From NCBI RefSeq assembly GCF_005233515.1, contig NZ_QFZZ01000001.1:835320-899319 (forward strand): DNA of 64,000 bases. The letters run 5' to 3'. This document shows, piece by piece, positions 62,413 through 64,000 of the stretch. Position 1 is the stretch's first letter, and every line of letters starts with the position of its first letter. This DNA is from Pseudomonas sp. CFBP13508 (GTDB lineage: Bacteria > Pseudomonadota > Gammaproteobacteria > Pseudomonadales > Pseudomonadaceae). The notes beneath the pieces were generated by a model. It had not been told where the DNA came from and did not search any database. It saw only the letters and a program-made list of their open reading frames with translations. The translations under genes and the position numbers were made by a program.

Positions 62413-63723
62413 ATGTCGCAGAGCGCCGCAGCTACCCAGACCATCGACGACGGTAAAAACGCCGTCTACAAACGCATCACCCTGCGTTTGATTCCCTTCA
62501 TTTTCATCTGCTATCTGTTCAACTACCTCGACCGGGTCAACGTTGGCTTCGCCAAACTGCAGATGCTCGACGCACTGAAATTCAGCGAAACGGTGTACGG
62601 CCTCGGCGCCGGCATCTTCTTCATCGGTTACGTGCTGTGCGGCGTGCCGAGCAACCTGGCACTGACCCGCTTCGGTCCACGGCGCTGGATTGCCCTGATG
62701 ATGATCACCTGGGGCACGCTGTCGACCTGCCTGTTGTTCGTCACCACCCCGACCGAGTTCTACACCCTGCGCTTTTTCACCGGTGCGGCTGAGGCGGGTT
62801 TCTTCCCGGGCGTCGTGCTGTATCTCTCGCAGTGGTTCCCGACCTTCCGCCGTGGCCGGATCATGGCGTTGTTCATGTCGGCGATCCCCGTCTCCGGTCT
62901 GCTCGGCAGCCCGTTTTCCGGCTGGATCCTTAACCACTTCGCCGCCGGCCAAGGTGGCCTGGCCGGTTGGCAGTGGATGTTCCTGCTGCAAGGCATTCCG
63001 ACGGTGATTCTCGGCGCACTGGCGTATTTCCTGTTGAGCGACAGCTTCGCCAACGCCAAATGGCTGACCGCCCACGAACGTTCGGTGCTCGAAGCCGACC
63101 ACGCCGAAGACCTCGCCAACAAACCGAAAACCGCCACCGACTCACTGCTTGCGGTGTTCAAGAATCCTGCGATCTGGGCCTTCGGCCTGATCTATTTCTG
63201 CATCCAGAGCGGCGTGTACGCGATCAACTTCTGGCTGCCGTCGATCATCAAGAACCTCGGCTTCAGCGATAACCTGGTGATCGGCTGGCTGAGTGCGATT
63301 CCGTATCTGCTCGCGGCAGTGTTCATGCTGGTCGTCGGCCGCTCGGCGGATTTGCGCAAGGAGCGCCGCTGGCACTTGGTGGTGCCGATGCTGATGGGCG
63401 CTGTCGGGCTGGTGATCGCGGTGAATTTCGCGGCCAATCCGGCGATTGCGATTCTCGGCCTGACCATAGCGACCATGGGCGCACTGACTGGTCTGCCGAT
63501 GTTCTGGCCGGTGCCGACCGCCATGCTGAGCGCGGGCGCGGCGGCTGGCGGTCTGGCGCTGATCAACTCGATGGGGCAGATAGCCGGGTTCCTCAGCCCG
63601 TACCTGGTAGGTTGGGTCAAGGACAGCACAGGCTCGACGGATGCGGCGCTCTATGTGCTGGCGGCGGTGATCGTCGGCGGTAGTCTGCTGGCGTTGCGGA
63701 TGACGCGGACGTTGCGGGCTTAA
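62413..63723 (+). CDS. MFS transporter, anion:cation symporter type
   Basis: A 436-residue 12-helix transporter with the family signature FNYLDRVNVGFAKL, GAAEAGFFPGVVLYLSQWF and a central cytoplasmic loop. Members carry glucarate, galactonate, tartrate or related acids. The ATG at 62413 has GAGAG upstream. An open frame extends to 61597 on the opposite side of the regulator gene, but that part is a shadow. It is divergent from the CdaR-type gene and probably co-regulated with glycerate kinase. Confidence 0.9.
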   Translation: MSQSAAATQTIDDGKNAVYKRITLRLIPFIFICYLFNYLDRVNVGFAKLQMLDALKFSETVYGLGAGIFFIGYVLCGVPSNLALTRFGPRRWIALMMITWGTLSTCLLFVTTPTEFYTLRFFTGAAEAGFFPGVVLYLSQWFPTFRRGRIMALFMSAIPVSGLLGSPFSGWILNHFAAGQGGLAGWQWMFLLQGIPTVILGALAYFLLSDSFANAKWLTAHERSVLEADHAEDLANKPKTATDSLLAVFKNPAIWAFGLIYFCIQSGVYAINFWLPSIIKNLGFSDNLVIGWLSAIPYLLAAVFMLVVGRSADLRKERRWHLVVPMLMGAVGLVIAVNFAANPAIAILGLTIATMGALTGLPMFWPVPTAMLSAGAAAGGLALINSMGQIAGFLSPYLVGWVKDSTGSTDAALYVLAAVIVGGSLLALRMTRTLRA

Positions 63724-63737
63724 TCAGAGGCGCAGAT

Positions 63738-63811
63738 CAAAAGATCGCAACCTTCGGCAGCTACTGTGGAATGCGTTCCCTGTAGGAACTGCCGAAGGTT
63801 GCGATCTTTTG
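63738..63811. repeat. type-2 palindromic repeat
   Basis: CAAAAGATCGCAACCTTCGG at 63738 and its inverted partner ending at 63811 (CCGAAGGTTGCGATCTTTTG) differ only by a 3-base insertion at the inner edge. Confidence 0.82.
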
Positions 63812-63877
63812 CGTTTAAGCGATGCAATCATGCATAGCGCCAGCCGACGCAACATCTATGCTGAACCTGCCGGCCTC

Positions 63878-63900
63878 TTCGCGAGCAGGCTCGCTCCCAC
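63878..63900. repeat. single REP copy near the window end
   Basis: One inverted-orientation core lies at 63878-63900. The last 100 bases (63901-64000) hold no frame or site I can assign. Confidence 0.85.
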
Positions 63901-64000
63901 AGGTTCTGTGCTTGGCTCCGGGATGTGGGAAATAATGAGCGCCCGCTCAATATTCAGCACAAAAACCACGTATCCTGCGCGCCCCGTTCAACCATCACGT

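Overview
The window looks like chromosomal DNA of a Pseudomonas of the P. fluorescens group. It has high GC, many copies of the short palindromic REP with the core GTGGGAGCGAGCCTGCTCGC, a complete mannitol/polyol operon in the fluorescens order (mtlR, then mtlEFGKDYZ), and a 2-ketogluconate operon with PtxS operators. Genus-typical families (DUF2790, DUF1652) and an AruH-like transaminase agree. No rRNA, tRNA, CRISPR array, prophage or insertion sequence was recognised.

Layout. 75-7226: a tightly overlapping minus-strand signalling operon (CHASE3-GAF hybrid kinase with three receiver domains, CheR-like methyltransferase, CheB-like methylesterase, receiver-kinase, single-domain receiver) with a divergent second single-domain receiver. 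7398-13700: accessory genes. A 1307-residue putative toxin ends in an aspzincin-type metalloprotease domain and is followed by a GT-B glycosyltransferase and a PI-PLC-like phosphodiesterase. 13791-23581: MtlR, the polyol ABC transporter, mannitol dehydrogenase, xylulokinase and fructokinase, which together bring mannitol, arabitol and glucitol into central metabolism. 23626-24246: a lipoprotein with a lytic-transglycosylase-like motif.

24522-32897: a type VI secretion cargo module: VgrG, DUF4123 adaptor, an 1102-residue effector candidate without a recognised domain, and two tandem exported Sel1-repeat proteins that are probably immunity proteins. Its 3' part is visibly richer in AT. 33167-37202: a DUF2790 gene broken by an amber codon, a small membrane protein, DUF1652, ecotin, a short threonine dehydratase preceded by what reads as a complete transcription attenuator (leader peptide with tandem Ile codons and three competing hairpins), a 55-residue exported peptide, and nicotinamidase.

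37208-44544: an RstAB-like two-component system divergent from an RND efflux pair, then a DUF1345 membrane protein. 44858-50909: an unknown small protein convergent with a minus-strand set of an autotransporter and two related Ig-like multidomain proteins. 51133-56453: ptxS and kguEKTD, with a PtxS palindrome in front of each transcription unit and a REP pair that supplies the last codons of kguK. 56609-63723: an AruH-like transaminase, a chemoreceptor, glycerate kinase, a CdaR-type regulator and an MFS transporter, probably for a sugar acid. The last 277 bases hold only repeats and unassigned DNA.

The best candidates for undescribed biology are the aspzincin toxin with its possible Shine-Dalgarno-masking hairpin, the T6SS effector with tandem Sel1 immunity genes, the attenuator in front of the short ilvA-type gene, and the autotransporter/Ig-like operon.
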